This document shows positions 36,560 to 45,831 of a stretch of 64,000 nt of DNA, one piece after another. Below the pieces are notes generated by a model, which made no database searches, was not told the DNA's origin, and was given only the letters and a program-made list of their open reading frames with translations. The stretch covers positions 2,418,001 through 2,482,000 of the forward strand of contig OY282380.1 of assembly GCA_958295885.1 (NCBI GenBank), read 5' to 3'. Within the stretch, counting starts at the first letter, position 1; every line of letters starts with the position of its first letter. Origin of the DNA: Arenicellales bacterium (lineage in GTDB: Bacteria > Pseudomonadota > Gammaproteobacteria > Arenicellales > JAJDZL01). Position numbers and translations under genes: made by a program.

Positions 36560-36705
36560 TTACTCTAGAAATACTTGATGTTCGCTCATCAAGACTTTCT
36601 CTATACTGAATTCTACTGACGAAATTTGCAAGTAAGCAGAAGACGAAATCTATTAGCATCTTTCCGCTTGCTTGTACGACAGAAGACACGATAGGAGAAA
36701 TCATT

Positions 36706-37530
36706 ATGTCTATTTTTAAAAAAGTAAAATTTCTTGTTGCCGCTGCTATTTTGTCTATCGCCGGCTTTGTGCAGCCTGCGGCCGCACAAGAATCTGAAAA
36801 TCTTTGGCGAGCAGTACAGGATCGGGGTACGATCCGAGTTGGAGTGGCAGAAGCGCCTCCGCTACTCGTTCGAGACCCTGCAACAGGTACTTGGTCTGGA
36901 TATTTCCTTGAAGTCATTGATGGATTTGCCAAGTCGATCGATGTGGAATTGGAAGTGGTAGAAACCACTTGGGGTAATATGGTTGCTGGGTTGCAGGCTG
37001 GAAAATGGGATATTGCAACAGCACTGAACCGCAAACCTCAACGTGCCCTTGCGGTTAACTATTCCATTCCGATCTGGAGCTACGAAATCGGGTTGCTGTA
37101 TGACAAGCGAAATCCCAGAATCAATGAGGAGATGACCTCCTTAGCCGATTTCGACAAGGATGACCTCACGATTGCAGTCATGCAAGGTGCCGCTGGCGAT
37201 CTATCCATTACACCGGTCGTTGACAACGCAAAAATTATTCGACTAGATGGTGCAAATGAAGGTCGTTTGGCCATCATCTCTAAGCGCGCCGACGTGTTTG
37301 CGACGGATAGTGACATTCACCGTATTACCATTCTGAAAAATCCAGACTGGGCAAATCAAGTTTTGCCGGAACCGGCAATTGCCAGACAGGGTATTGCATT
37401 CGCGGTGCGAAAATCGGTGCCCTTAGAGGATGTTCAAGTTCTTGATATTTATCTTGAAGAACAACTGGCAACCGGTAATGTGCAACGTCTCTATGAAGCC
37501 GCTGTCAAAAAAATGGTCGCTGGCAATTGA
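36706..37530 (+). CDS. polar amino-acid ABC transporter substrate-binding protein
   Basis: A 274-aa periplasmic protein of the SBP_bac_3 family. It has a signal peptide (residues 1-28, cut at AAAQE), then the opening lobe GTIRVGVAEAPPLLVRDPATG and a GYFLEVIDGFAKSIDVELEVVETTWGNMVAGLQAGKWDIA block. It binds amino acids or similar zwitterions. It precedes one ATPase and two permease genes, forming a complete GlnHPQ-type importer. A 146-base gap upstream could hold a second promoter; AGGAG lies before the ATG. Confidence 0.88.
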   Translation: MSIFKKVKFLVAAAILSIAGFVQPAAAQESENLWRAVQDRGTIRVGVAEAPPLLVRDPATGTWSGYFLEVIDGFAKSIDVELEVVETTWGNMVAGLQAGKWDIATALNRKPQRALAVNYSIPIWSYEIGLLYDKRNPRINEEMTSLADFDKDDLTIAVMQGAAGDLSITPVVDNAKIIRLDGANEGRLAIISKRADVFATDSDIHRITILKNPDWANQVLPEPAIARQGIAFAVRKSVPLEDVQVLDIYLEEQLATGNVQRLYEAAVKKMVAGN

Positions 37531-37605
37531 GAATTAGTTACATTGACACTGCCATCCAACCACCAATTGGGACGGCAGTCTGTGACAACAAAGAGAGCAA
37601 TAAAC

Positions 37606-38361
37606 ATGCCATTTGCTGTAATTGACGGATTGATCAAACGATACGGTGATCTCACAATATTCGACGGCTTCAATCTCACAATGAACAGCACAGACCGATT
37701 GGTTCTGATTGGACCTTCGGGCTGTGGTAAGTCTACTTTGCTCCGTTGCATGATGGGACTGGAGAAGATCGCCGGAGGTACGATCACATTGGGGGATGAT
37801 GTCTACATAAACATCAACGATCGAGGAAAAATGTCCTTGAATCGTAAAGTTCAAAAAGAAGTGGGTATGGTGTTTCAACACTATACGCTGTTTCCCCACC
37901 TAACAGTACTGGGTAATCTTTGCCTAGCTCCGGTGCGTTCACGGGGTGTGAAAAAATCGAAGGCACGGGAAAAAGCAATGAATTTACTTGAGCGATTCGG
38001 ATTATCGGAGCGCGCTAATTTTTATCCCTCACAACTTTCCGGTGGACAGAAACAGCGAGTCGCCATCGCCCGTGCGCTAATGCTCGATCCAAAGTTAATG
38101 TTGTTTGACGAAGTAACATCAGCTTTGGATCCTGAACTGGTTAATGAGGTCGAGAATACTATGATGGAGCTTGCCGAGGCCGGCATGCCCATGATGATTG
38201 TTACCCATGACATGCACTTTGCCCGCAACATTGCTACATCGGTAGTATTCCAAGATCGTGGCATAGTCATTGAAGCGGCGCCACCAGACGAATTGTTCAA
38301 CGATCCGAAGGAAGAGAGAACCAAGGATTTCTTGAGCAACGTCCTGCATTTCGAGGGGTAG
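37606..38361 (+). CDS. polar amino-acid ABC transporter ATPase (GlnQ-type)
   Basis: A 251-aa ATPase. Walker A is GPSGCGKSTLL (about residues 36-46), signature LSGGQKQRVAIARAL (about 145) and Walker B LMLFDEVTSALDPE (about 165). This is the GlnQ/HisP type that serves polar amino-acid importers. The ATG at 37606 has an AAAGAGAG Shine-Dalgarno; a TTG frame 63 bases longer begins just after the previous gene but is less likely. It follows the binding-protein gene and precedes the two permease genes. Confidence 0.9.
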   Translation: MPFAVIDGLIKRYGDLTIFDGFNLTMNSTDRLVLIGPSGCGKSTLLRCMMGLEKIAGGTITLGDDVYININDRGKMSLNRKVQKEVGMVFQHYTLFPHLTVLGNLCLAPVRSRGVKKSKAREKAMNLLERFGLSERANFYPSQLSGGQKQRVAIARALMLDPKLMLFDEVTSALDPELVNEVENTMMELAEAGMPMMIVTHDMHFARNIATSVVFQDRGIVIEAAPPDELFNDPKEERTKDFLSNVLHFEG

Positions 38362-38365
38362 GACG

Positions 38366-39033
38366 ATGAATTACGATTTCGATTGGTTTTACGTCAAAAA
38401 GGGCCTTCCACAACTGATGGAAGGACTCTGGCTGACACTTGAACTCACGATGTGGGCGAATCTGATCGGTTTGGTGCTGGGTTTCCTTGTAGCACTGGGT
38501 ATGCTGTCAAAGATCAAATCACTGATCTGGCCCTTGACAGCGTACATCGAATTTTTAGATGTACGCCAGCACTGGTGCAGATCATCTGGTTTTTCTTCTG
38601 CGTGCCAATTCTGTTCAATGTCTGGTGGAGTGCGGAATTAATGGGAATTTTGGCACTGGGCCTCAACCTTGCCGCATTTAACGCGGAAGCCTATCGAGCA
38701 GCAATTCAATCAATTCCCGTTGCCCATGGTGACGCTAGTACCGCGTTGGGATTGAATGCATTCCAACGGATTCTATATGTCATCCTTCCACAAGCACTGG
38801 TGATCGCGACACCTGTGTTGATAACCAATGGCATTGGAATTTTTCAACAGTCAGCACTGGTTGCGCTGATCTCCGTTGAAGAGCTAATGTATCAAGGGCG
38901 ATACATCGCAACCCAGACATTCCGGCCAATCGAGACTCTATCTACGGTGGCCCTGATTTACTTCATGGTTTCTTTTCCGGTTTCGCAGCTTGTCACCTAT
39001 GTCGAGAGGCGCTTCAAGCGCTTGACGAATTAA
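38366..39033 (+). pseudogene. polar amino-acid ABC transporter permease with a frameshift
   Basis: A HisM/GlnP-type permease split between two frames. The first frame (38366 on) reads MNYDFDWFYVKKGLPQLMEG up to LTAYIEFL; the second continues as RCTPALVQIIWFFFCVPILF to the stop at 39033. The join is a run of five T at 38552-38556; adding one T restores ...YIEFFRCTPALVQI, which is the expected family motif (E-FFRxTPxLVQ). So one base has been lost. The rest, including the EAA-like loop ASTALGLNAFQRILYVILPQAL, is intact. A sequencing error cannot be excluded. Confidence 0.8.
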
Positions 39034-39044
39034 GGAGGGGTGCA

Positions 39045-39710
39045 ATGGATCTTAGTTTTGGATTTTTAATTGATTATTCGGATGTCCTGCTGAAAGGACT
39101 TCTGACGACTCTTCAATTCGTTGCAATTGCCGTCATCCTTGGATTGATTTGGGGATTCATTCTCAGTCTGGGACGGACATCATCAAATAGGGTGATTTAC
39201 ATCGTTGCCACGATTTATGTGGAATTCTTCCGTGGCACTCCGGTATTGGTCCAGTTGTTCTGGGTATTCTTTTGTCTGCCACTTTTCCTTGGAGTAGAGT
39301 TGAGTGGCTTCACTTCTGCTGTCATCGCATTGACGCTCTACTCGGGCGCGATAACATCGGAGAGTTTCCGCGCATCCTTAAAATCGATAGAAAGTGTTCA
39401 GTACGATGCCTGTATTGCTTTGGGATTGCCCGCAATGACAAGAATCATCTTTGTGACATTACCGCAAGCAGTACTCAGAGCTGTCCCCAATTTGTTATCG
39501 AATGTGGTATCACTATTTAAAGAAAGCGCGCTGGTTTCAGCCGTTGGTATGGCAGACTTAATGTATGTCGGACAGAACATTGCAAACAACGTCATGCGCC
39601 CAATTGAAATTTTAAGTGCAGTAGCTATCATCTATTTTGCGATTGGCTTCCCGCTGACTCGCGCAGTTAGTTACGCTGAAAAGCGCTTGCTCAAGATCAT
39701 CAAGGCATGA
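39045..39710 (+). CDS. polar amino-acid ABC transporter permease
   Basis: A 221-aa membrane protein with about five hydrophobic segments. VEFFRGTPVLVQLFWVFFCLPLF (about 62) is the family hallmark, and YDACIALGLPAMTRIIFVTLPQAVLRAVP (about 118) is the EAA coupling loop. It pairs with the upstream permease; if that is inactive, this subunit could only work as a homodimer. AGGAGG lies before the ATG. Its stop overlaps the next start (ATGA). Confidence 0.9.
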   Translation: MDLSFGFLIDYSDVLLKGLLTTLQFVAIAVILGLIWGFILSLGRTSSNRVIYIVATIYVEFFRGTPVLVQLFWVFFCLPLFLGVELSGFTSAVIALTLYSGAITSESFRASLKSIESVQYDACIALGLPAMTRIIFVTLPQAVLRAVPNLLSNVVSLFKESALVSAVGMADLMYVGQNIANNVMRPIEILSAVAIIYFAIGFPLTRAVSYAEKRLLKIIKA

Positions 39711-40459
39711 GCGGCATGGCTGGCTGTGACAATAATCCTGTCGCCGTAGTTACAGGAGCAACCAGCGGCATCGGAAAAGCCATTGCCCTTGAGTTGATTA
39801 ACCAGGGGTACAACACGGTCGCCATTGGTCGCTCCCATAGGGTTCTTGAAGATATGCAAGCGTCTTTCGGGGTTGTGCCGATGGCGATGGACATTACCGA
39901 CCGAGAAGCGCTGTCGGCAGCCTTGGAACAGCTGAGGGTTGACGTTTTTGTGAATAACGCTGGAGTGATTCCAAAGCCAGCTGAATTTCCCGCGATGGAA
40001 TTGGCTGACATTGACAGAACATTGGAAGTCAATTTGAGCTCGGCAATTGCTGCCACGCGGTTGGTGCTCCCTGGAATGATCGAACGTAAGAGAGGACATC
40101 TGTTCTTCACTGGGTCAATCGCCGGTCAGGCCCCGTTTCCAAACATGGCAGTATACGGTGCATCGAAAGCAGGAATTTCCAGTTTCGCAGCAGCATTACG
40201 TTGTGATCTTTCAGGGACTGGGATTCGCATAACCGAACTGGTGGCTGGACGGGTGGAAACCAGGCTTTACCGAAATGCATTAAGCGATCAGAAACTTGCC
40301 GACATGTACTCTGTGTTCAAACCGGTACAACCTGAAGATGTCGCTCGTATGGTTTCCTCTATTTTGACAATGCCACAACATGTGAATGTCACGCGCTTTG
40401 ACATATTACCTACCGCACAGTATGTTGGGGGTGGTGGGCATGCAGGAATTGACGACTGA
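39707..40459 (+). CDS. short-chain dehydrogenase (YdfG-like)
   Basis: A 250-aa NAD(P)-dependent SDR. The cofactor motif is TGATSGIGKAIA (about residues 16-27), NNAG at about 84, and the catalytic Ser-Tyr-Lys as FTGSIAG...VYGASKAGI with Y and K near 149-153. LLP-type 3-hydroxyacid dehydrogenases such as YdfG share this layout. ATG overlaps the permease stop by 4 bases, showing tight coupling. It likely oxidises a hydroxyl group of the pathway intermediate. Confidence 0.85.
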   Translation: MSGMAGCDNNPVAVVTGATSGIGKAIALELINQGYNTVAIGRSHRVLEDMQASFGVVPMAMDITDREALSAALEQLRVDVFVNNAGVIPKPAEFPAMELADIDRTLEVNLSSAIAATRLVLPGMIERKRGHLFFTGSIAGQAPFPNMAVYGASKAGISSFAAALRCDLSGTGIRITELVAGRVETRLYRNALSDQKLADMYSVFKPVQPEDVARMVSSILTMPQHVNVTRFDILPTAQYVGGGGHAGIDD

Positions 40460-41211
40460 TGGCCAGATTGTCCTTTGTAATTGTCGGTGGTGGGTCTGGG
40501 TTAGGATTGCTGCTGGGACAGATGCTAGCTGAACGCAATGCAGAAGCAATCGGTGTCATTGATCTTGATACGCGCAGTGCTGAAGCGGCGCTTGATGCCT
40601 ATCGAAGAAAAGGAAATGTCGTAACCGCATTCGCAACCTGCGACATTCGCACCTCAAATAATGCTCATGCGGCATTTGAGCAGGTTGCAAATCAACTGAC
40701 GCGGGTCGACACGCTGATAAACTGTGCGGCAATCTACCCGAGGAAACCTTTGCTTGAGATTTCTGATGCGGATTGGGATGCTTCGAATGCAGTGAATGTC
40801 AAGGGAACGTTTCATATGATGGTTGCCGCAGTAAGACATATGCGACAGCAAACACCGAAAAACAAGGTGCGAGGTCGGATCGTGAATATCACTTCGGTTG
40901 ATGCATTTAAAGCGCATCCGAAAAATGCACACTATGCCGCAACGAAAGCAGCGGTTGTCAGCCTTACGAAGTCGTTTGCACATGAAGTCGCGGCAGATGG
41001 AATTTTGGTAAATTCTGTCGCACCTGCGGGCATGGCAACCGAAACTGCGAAAGAGAGCGGCTTTTTAGCTGAACTGGCAGCCGCAAGCCCATTGGGTCGT
41101 GGTGGTGAGCCGGAAGAAATGGCGGAATGGGTGCTCATGGCCGGCGGTTCAAGAAACACTTTCATGACCGGTGAAAACATCATAGTTTCCGGCGGTTACA
41201 TTTATGCCTGA
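40459..41211 (+). CDS. short-chain dehydrogenase (FabG-like)
   Basis: A second SDR of 250 aa that begins on the last base of the first one's stop codon. The dinucleotide loop is VGGGSGLGLLLG (residues about 9-20), unusual for having VGGGSGLG instead of TGxxxGIG. Catalytic residues fall in NITSVDAF...HYAATKAAVVSL, with Tyr and Lys near 158-162. The C-terminal GENIIVSGGYIYA matches classic SDRs (usually DGG). The pair of adjacent SDRs suggests two oxidations or one reversible redox step. Confidence 0.85.
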   Translation: MARLSFVIVGGGSGLGLLLGQMLAERNAEAIGVIDLDTRSAEAALDAYRRKGNVVTAFATCDIRTSNNAHAAFEQVANQLTRVDTLINCAAIYPRKPLLEISDADWDASNAVNVKGTFHMMVAAVRHMRQQTPKNKVRGRIVNITSVDAFKAHPKNAHYAATKAAVVSLTKSFAHEVAADGILVNSVAPAGMATETAKESGFLAELAAASPLGRGGEPEEMAEWVLMAGGSRNTFMTGENIIVSGGYIYA

Positions 41212-41220
41212 AGTTGATTC

Positions 41221-41955
41221 GTGACAATATATCGTTCTCGTTTGCAGAGTCAGTCTTGGACCGGGGAAACGATTGGTATTTTGGTGCTTGACTGTTTTTA
41301 CCCGTATCTCCCGGGAAATGTTGCGAATGCAACAACTTACAAGTTTCCGGTTCGCTATGCAGTAGTCGAAGGTGCGACGAGTGACCGCTTGGTCTACGAC
41401 CGCGACCCAGCGTTAATCGAATCATTTATCGCAGCCGCACGTCAATTGGAATCTGAAGGTGTCAAGGCAATCACAGGTGCTTGTGGTTTTATGGCAATAT
41501 TTCAGAAAGAACTTACGGCCTCAGTCAGCATACCGGTATTTTCATCAAGTCTTTTACAAATCCCATTTATCTACCAGATTACAGGGAAACGAATTGGTGT
41601 GATTTCTGCCGATAAAACTAAATTAATGCCACAGCACTTCGAAAATGCCGGAGTTGCAAGCGACATACCTCTGGCACTGGTTGGTATGGAAAATGTTGTC
41701 GCCTTTACCCAGGCAATTTTTTACCCCGACGGAACATTGGACAATGATGCTATCCGTAATGGAGTATTGGACGTCGTACAAAATTTGCTGGATAAGTACG
41801 ATGATATTGGGTCAATATTACTGGAATGCAGTGATTTGCCCCCTTACGCGGCCGAAGTACAAGCAGTTTCCGGATTGCCAGTGTTCGATTTTGTGACAAT
41901 GATCAACTATGTCCATGAAACACTCGCCCGCAAGCCTTATTCTGGTTGGATCTAG
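41221..41955 (+). CDS. Asp/Glu/hydantoin racemase-family protein
   Basis: A 244-aa protein of the aspartate/glutamate racemase superfamily. The two catalytic cysteine regions are visible as GVKAITGACGFMAIFQ (Cys near 87) and SILLECSDLPPYA (Cys near 202). Relatives racemise amino acids or hydantoins or isomerise maleate. The start is GTG, 9 bases after the SDR stop. With hydantoinase genes downstream, a hydantoin- or amino-acid racemase role is attractive but unproven. Confidence 0.75.
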   Translation: MTIYRSRLQSQSWTGETIGILVLDCFYPYLPGNVANATTYKFPVRYAVVEGATSDRLVYDRDPALIESFIAAARQLESEGVKAITGACGFMAIFQKELTASVSIPVFSSSLLQIPFIYQITGKRIGVISADKTKLMPQHFENAGVASDIPLALVGMENVVAFTQAIFYPDGTLDNDAIRNGVLDVVQNLLDKYDDIGSILLECSDLPPYAAEVQAVSGLPVFDFVTMINYVHETLARKPYSGWI

Positions 41956-42061
41956 AGAAATCATTCGTATGTTGATTGATTTCAGCGCGGGTTTCTGTCG
42001 CGGTTGAATTGTTCTCGCTGAAGTAAATAGTATTTCACTGACTAAGCTCGAGTCTTCACGT

Positions 42062-43735
42062 ATGCAGAACTATAACGGCGGTAAACTTTTAGTGGAATGT
42101 CTTTTGACTTTGGGCGCAAGTAAATCCTTTGGGGTGCCTGGAGAAAGTTATCTAGCCGTTCTTGATGCATTGCATGATACGTCCGGCGTATTAGACTTCA
42201 TTGGTTGCCGAAATGAAGCTGGAGCAGCTTTTATGGGGGCCGCTTACGGCAAGTTGACCGGAACGCCCGGAATTTGTTTTGTAACCCGCGGTCCCGGCGC
42301 AGCCAACGCGTCAATCGGAGTTCACACAGCCATGCAGGACAGTGTAGCCATGCTGTTATTCATCGGTCAGATCGAAACCTACAAAAAAGGAAGAGAAGCT
42401 TTTCAGGAAATTGATTATTGCAGGTATTTCAACACGATTACCAAGTGGGTAACCGAGATCGACTCAGTAGACAGAATACCTGAAATCGTCAGTCGCGCAT
42501 GGGTGATCGCCACTGGAGGTCGTCCTGGTCCTGTTGCAGTGGCTTTACCCGAAGACATCATCGCCGATATCCCTTCAGTTTCTCCAATTCGGAGGATGGT
42601 AAAGATTGACGAAATTTCGCCGTCAGCTCAAACAGTGGAAACGGTACTTTCGACGCTCGCAAAGGCGAAACGCCCCTTGATTCTGATTGGAGGAAGAAAC
42701 TGGATGTCACAAGGAAAACATGCGTTGCGCCACTTTGCAGAAGCTAACAGACTTCCAGTTGTCACAGCATTCCGTGACAATGACCTGTTTGACAATAACA
42801 GTCTCAGTTACGCTGGAGACGCCGGCGTAGGAATGGCTGCATCAACCAAAGAGTTGATCAAATCTTCCGACCTGATCTTAGCGCTAAACATTCGATTCGA
42901 CGAAATGACAACCGATGGATTTACTCTGCTTGATGTACCGGTTCCGAAGCAGAAGTTGATTCATGTGTTTCCTTCTGAATGTGAAATTGGCAAAATATAC
43001 GTCCCTAATCTTGCGATCCTGGCCGGTCCAAACAAGTTTGCGCTTGCATTGGAAAATTGGATGCTTGCGAGTGACTGGAGCAAGTGGTGTGACCGCGCAC
43101 ACAAAGCCTATGAAGCGACATTTGAGTTGCCGCAGCAACCTGGGGCGGTTGACATGGCTAAAATCATGGCTTATCTACGTCAGCGACTGCCGGCGACTGC
43201 AATCTTAACCAATGGTGCTGGAAATTTCACCGTTTGGCCGAACCAATTCTTCAAATTCGGTAGGCGCCATCGTTTGCTTGCCCCGCAATCGGGGGCCATG
43301 GGATTCGGTATCCCCGCTGCGATTGCCGCTAAAATAGTAGAGCCAGACCGGGTTGTAGTCTGCTTTGCCGGGGATGGCGATTTTCAGATGAACTGTCAAG
43401 AACTGGGGACTGCCGCACAAGTGGGTAGGCAACCCATCGTGCTAATTCTAAACAACGGCATTTATGGCACGATTAGAATGCATCAAGAACGTAATTACCC
43501 GGGGCGAGTATCTGGCACTTCACTGACAAATCCAAATTTTTGCATGTTGGCGGAGTCCTACGGTTTTCATGCCGAATCTGTTACGCGGACCGCTGAATTC
43601 GCCGGTGCCTTCGAACGCGCCCTGGCATCTGACACAGGCGCAGTACTTGATCTCAAACTCTCAGAAGAGGCGCTAACTCCGCACCAAACGCTAACTCAAA
43701 TTCGAAAAACCGCGCGAATTGCAACGACAACCTGA
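42062..43735 (+). CDS. thiamine-diphosphate enzyme, acetolactate synthase-like
   Basis: A 557-aa ThDP enzyme. The N-terminal domain has the catalytic Glu in GCRNEAGAAFMGAAYGKLTG (about residues 46-65). A central domain with LILIGGRNW follows, and the C-terminal ThDP-binding motif is GDGDFQMNCQELGTAAQ (about 437) through ILNNGIYGTI. It is closest in layout to acetolactate synthase catalytic subunits and glyoxylate carboligase-like enzymes. No regulatory subunit is adjacent, so a catabolic carboligase or decarboxylase is more likely than branched-chain synthesis. Confidence 0.82.
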   Translation: MQNYNGGKLLVECLLTLGASKSFGVPGESYLAVLDALHDTSGVLDFIGCRNEAGAAFMGAAYGKLTGTPGICFVTRGPGAANASIGVHTAMQDSVAMLLFIGQIETYKKGREAFQEIDYCRYFNTITKWVTEIDSVDRIPEIVSRAWVIATGGRPGPVAVALPEDIIADIPSVSPIRRMVKIDEISPSAQTVETVLSTLAKAKRPLILIGGRNWMSQGKHALRHFAEANRLPVVTAFRDNDLFDNNSLSYAGDAGVGMAASTKELIKSSDLILALNIRFDEMTTDGFTLLDVPVPKQKLIHVFPSECEIGKIYVPNLAILAGPNKFALALENWMLASDWSKWCDRAHKAYEATFELPQQPGAVDMAKIMAYLRQRLPATAILTNGAGNFTVWPNQFFKFGRRHRLLAPQSGAMGFGIPAAIAAKIVEPDRVVVCFAGDGDFQMNCQELGTAAQVGRQPIVLILNNGIYGTIRMHQERNYPGRVSGTSLTNPNFCMLAESYGFHAESVTRTAEFAGAFERALASDTGAVLDLKLSEEALTPHQTLTQIRKTARIATTT

Positions 43736-43740
43736 TCATC

Positions 43741-45828
43741 ATGCACAGACAGGAAATCCGACTTGGAGCAGACATCGGTGGAACTTTCACCGATATTGTG
43801 CTTGATCTGCACGGACAAGTGTGGTCGACCAAAGTCCTGACAAATTACCGCGCACCAGAACAGGGCGTTCTTGATGGCATCACAAGCGTAGTCGGGCAAG
43901 CCGGTATCGCATTCGGCGACCTCGATATGATCATTCACGGCACTACTCTGGCAACGAATGCGTTAATTGAGAGAAGAGGTGCCAAAACCGCTCTGATCAC
44001 CACAGAGGGATTTCGAGATGTCCTTGAAATGCGTACCGAAAATAGATTTGATCAATATGATCTGAATCTTAAATTGCCATTTCCTCTGATTCCTCGTCAA
44101 CACCGTTTTCCGGTTAGGGGCCGCATTGATGCACAAGGTTGTGAACTGCAGGCACTTGACGAAGAGAGAATTGAAACTTTCGTCAATGTAATTCGAGATA
44201 TCGGATTTGAATCTGTTGCGATTGGATTTATTCATTCTTATCAGAATCCATCGCACGAATTGCGCGCTAGAGAGATACTTGCCAATAGCCTGCCTAGTCT
44301 TTCAATTTCGATTAGTTCTGAAGTTTCACCTCAAATGCGCGAATATCAAAGGTTCAGTACGGTTTGTGCCAATGCATATATTCGCCCTCGAATGGAAGAC
44401 TATCTTGCTCGACTCGAGGAACAACTTAAGACCAATACAGCAGATTGCCCAGTCTATTTGATCCATTCCGCTGGTGGATTGATTTCGATTGACACAGCGA
44501 AGAAATTTCCGGTTCGTTTGATCGAATCGGGGCCTGCTGGCGGCGCGGTTTTCGCAGCAGATATCTCAGCACGATTTGGTTTTGACAAAGTTGTTTCCTT
44601 TGATATGGGCGGTACGACTGCCAAAATTTGCCTGATTGAAAACAGTGAACCTCGAACCAGCCGCAGCTTTGAAGTGGCGCGAAGTCATCGTTTTCACAAG
44701 GGGTCGGGCATGCCGATTTCAATCCCGGTGATAGAAATGCTCGAAATTGGTGCCGGTGGTGGATCAATCGCTTGGATCGATGGGATGGAACGAATTCAAA
44801 TTGGACCAGAATCAGCAGGGTCGGAACCCGGGCCCGCATGTTATCGACGTGGCGGTGAACTTGCAACGATTACCGACGCAGATTTGGTGCTCGGTAAAAT
44901 TGACCCCGACAATTTCGCCGGTGGCGCCATCCGCTTATCGAAAGATGCAGCTCTATCCGCAATCAGCCGAGACCTGGGACAAGTACTATCGCTGCAACCA
45001 TTGGAAGCTGCGATTGGAATTTGTGAAGTAGTCGATGAAAACATGGCCAACGCAGCGCGTGTTCATGCGGTCGAAAACGGTAAGAACATCTCAGAAAATG
45101 TCATGATCGCATTTGGTGGTGCGGCCCCCTTACATGCGGCTCGGCTGTGCGAGAAACTAGGAATTGATCGGTGTCTGATTCCACCCGGTGCCGGCGTGGG
45201 GTCCGCTATCGGATTTCTTAAAACTCCCTTTTCTTATGAAGCGGTTGCCTCGCGATTTATGCGCATGTCAGAGTTCAATGTCGAAGTCGTCAATGAAACC
45301 TTGTCAAACCTGATTGAAATGTCAGAGAACTTCGTTCGTGCTGGCACCCGCGGTGAAATTCGCCATGAAGTCATCGGCTTTATGCGTTACCGGGGACAAG
45401 GTTGGGAAATTCCAGTGCCAATACCTGCTCGAGCTTTGACCATAGATGATGTGGAACTGATCGAAAATCGTTTCAGAGATTGTTATCGACGCTCATTTAG
45501 TCGAACCATTGACGAACTTCAGGATCTTGAAATCGAGGTTGTTTCCTGGTCAGTAAAAACGACGGAAGAATCAAATATTCCAGTTAGAATGGAGCTGCTT
45601 TCTGGACAGACTAAAACTTTTAAGGGTAAACTACGCGCCGTACTAGATCCCAGTAAGAATAAGATGATGAACAGTCAGATCATCTCTAGGAATGCTTTTT
45701 CCGCCGGCAGCCGCATATCCGGTCCGGCGGTGATCGTAGAAAAAGAAACGTCGACCGTTGTAACCTCGAGCTTCGATGCTGTCGCACAGCGCGATGGCTC
45801 GATCTTGCTAGTTGCAAAGAGTGAGTAA
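43741..45828 (+). CDS. hyuA: hydantoinase/oxoprolinase subunit A
   Basis: A 695-aa ATP-binding subunit. GADIGGTFTDIVLDLHG (residues 8-24) is the phosphate-binding start, HGTTLATNALIERRGAKTALITTEGFRD (about 67) is a family block, and SFDMGGTTAKICLIE (about 282) is the second ATP motif. Relatives include 5-oxoprolinase, N-methylhydantoinase and acetone carboxylase subunits. They hydrolyse or carboxylate with ATP cleavage. The gene starts 5 bases after the ThDP enzyme and is followed 3 bases later by subunit B. Confidence 0.9.
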   Translation: MHRQEIRLGADIGGTFTDIVLDLHGQVWSTKVLTNYRAPEQGVLDGITSVVGQAGIAFGDLDMIIHGTTLATNALIERRGAKTALITTEGFRDVLEMRTENRFDQYDLNLKLPFPLIPRQHRFPVRGRIDAQGCELQALDEERIETFVNVIRDIGFESVAIGFIHSYQNPSHELRAREILANSLPSLSISISSEVSPQMREYQRFSTVCANAYIRPRMEDYLARLEEQLKTNTADCPVYLIHSAGGLISIDTAKKFPVRLIESGPAGGAVFAADISARFGFDKVVSFDMGGTTAKICLIENSEPRTSRSFEVARSHRFHKGSGMPISIPVIEMLEIGAGGGSIAWIDGMERIQIGPESAGSEPGPACYRRGGELATITDADLVLGKIDPDNFAGGAIRLSKDAALSAISRDLGQVLSLQPLEAAIGICEVVDENMANAARVHAVENGKNISENVMIAFGGAAPLHAARLCEKLGIDRCLIPPGAGVGSAIGFLKTPFSYEAVASRFMRMSEFNVEVVNETLSNLIEMSENFVRAGTRGEIRHEVIGFMRYRGQGWEIPVPIPARALTIDDVELIENRFRDCYRRSFSRTIDELQDLEIEVVSWSVKTTEESNIPVRMELLSGQTKTFKGKLRAVLDPSKNKMMNSQIISRNAFSAGSRISGPAVIVEKETSTVVTSSFDAVAQRDGSILLVAKSE

Positions 45829-45831
45829 GTA

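Noticed and set aside
38552..38557. Programmed -1 frameshift at the T-run of the permease gene
   Set aside because: The site lacks a standard X-XXY-YYZ heptamer and a following stem, and ABC permeases are not known to use recoding. A simple base loss or an error is likelier.
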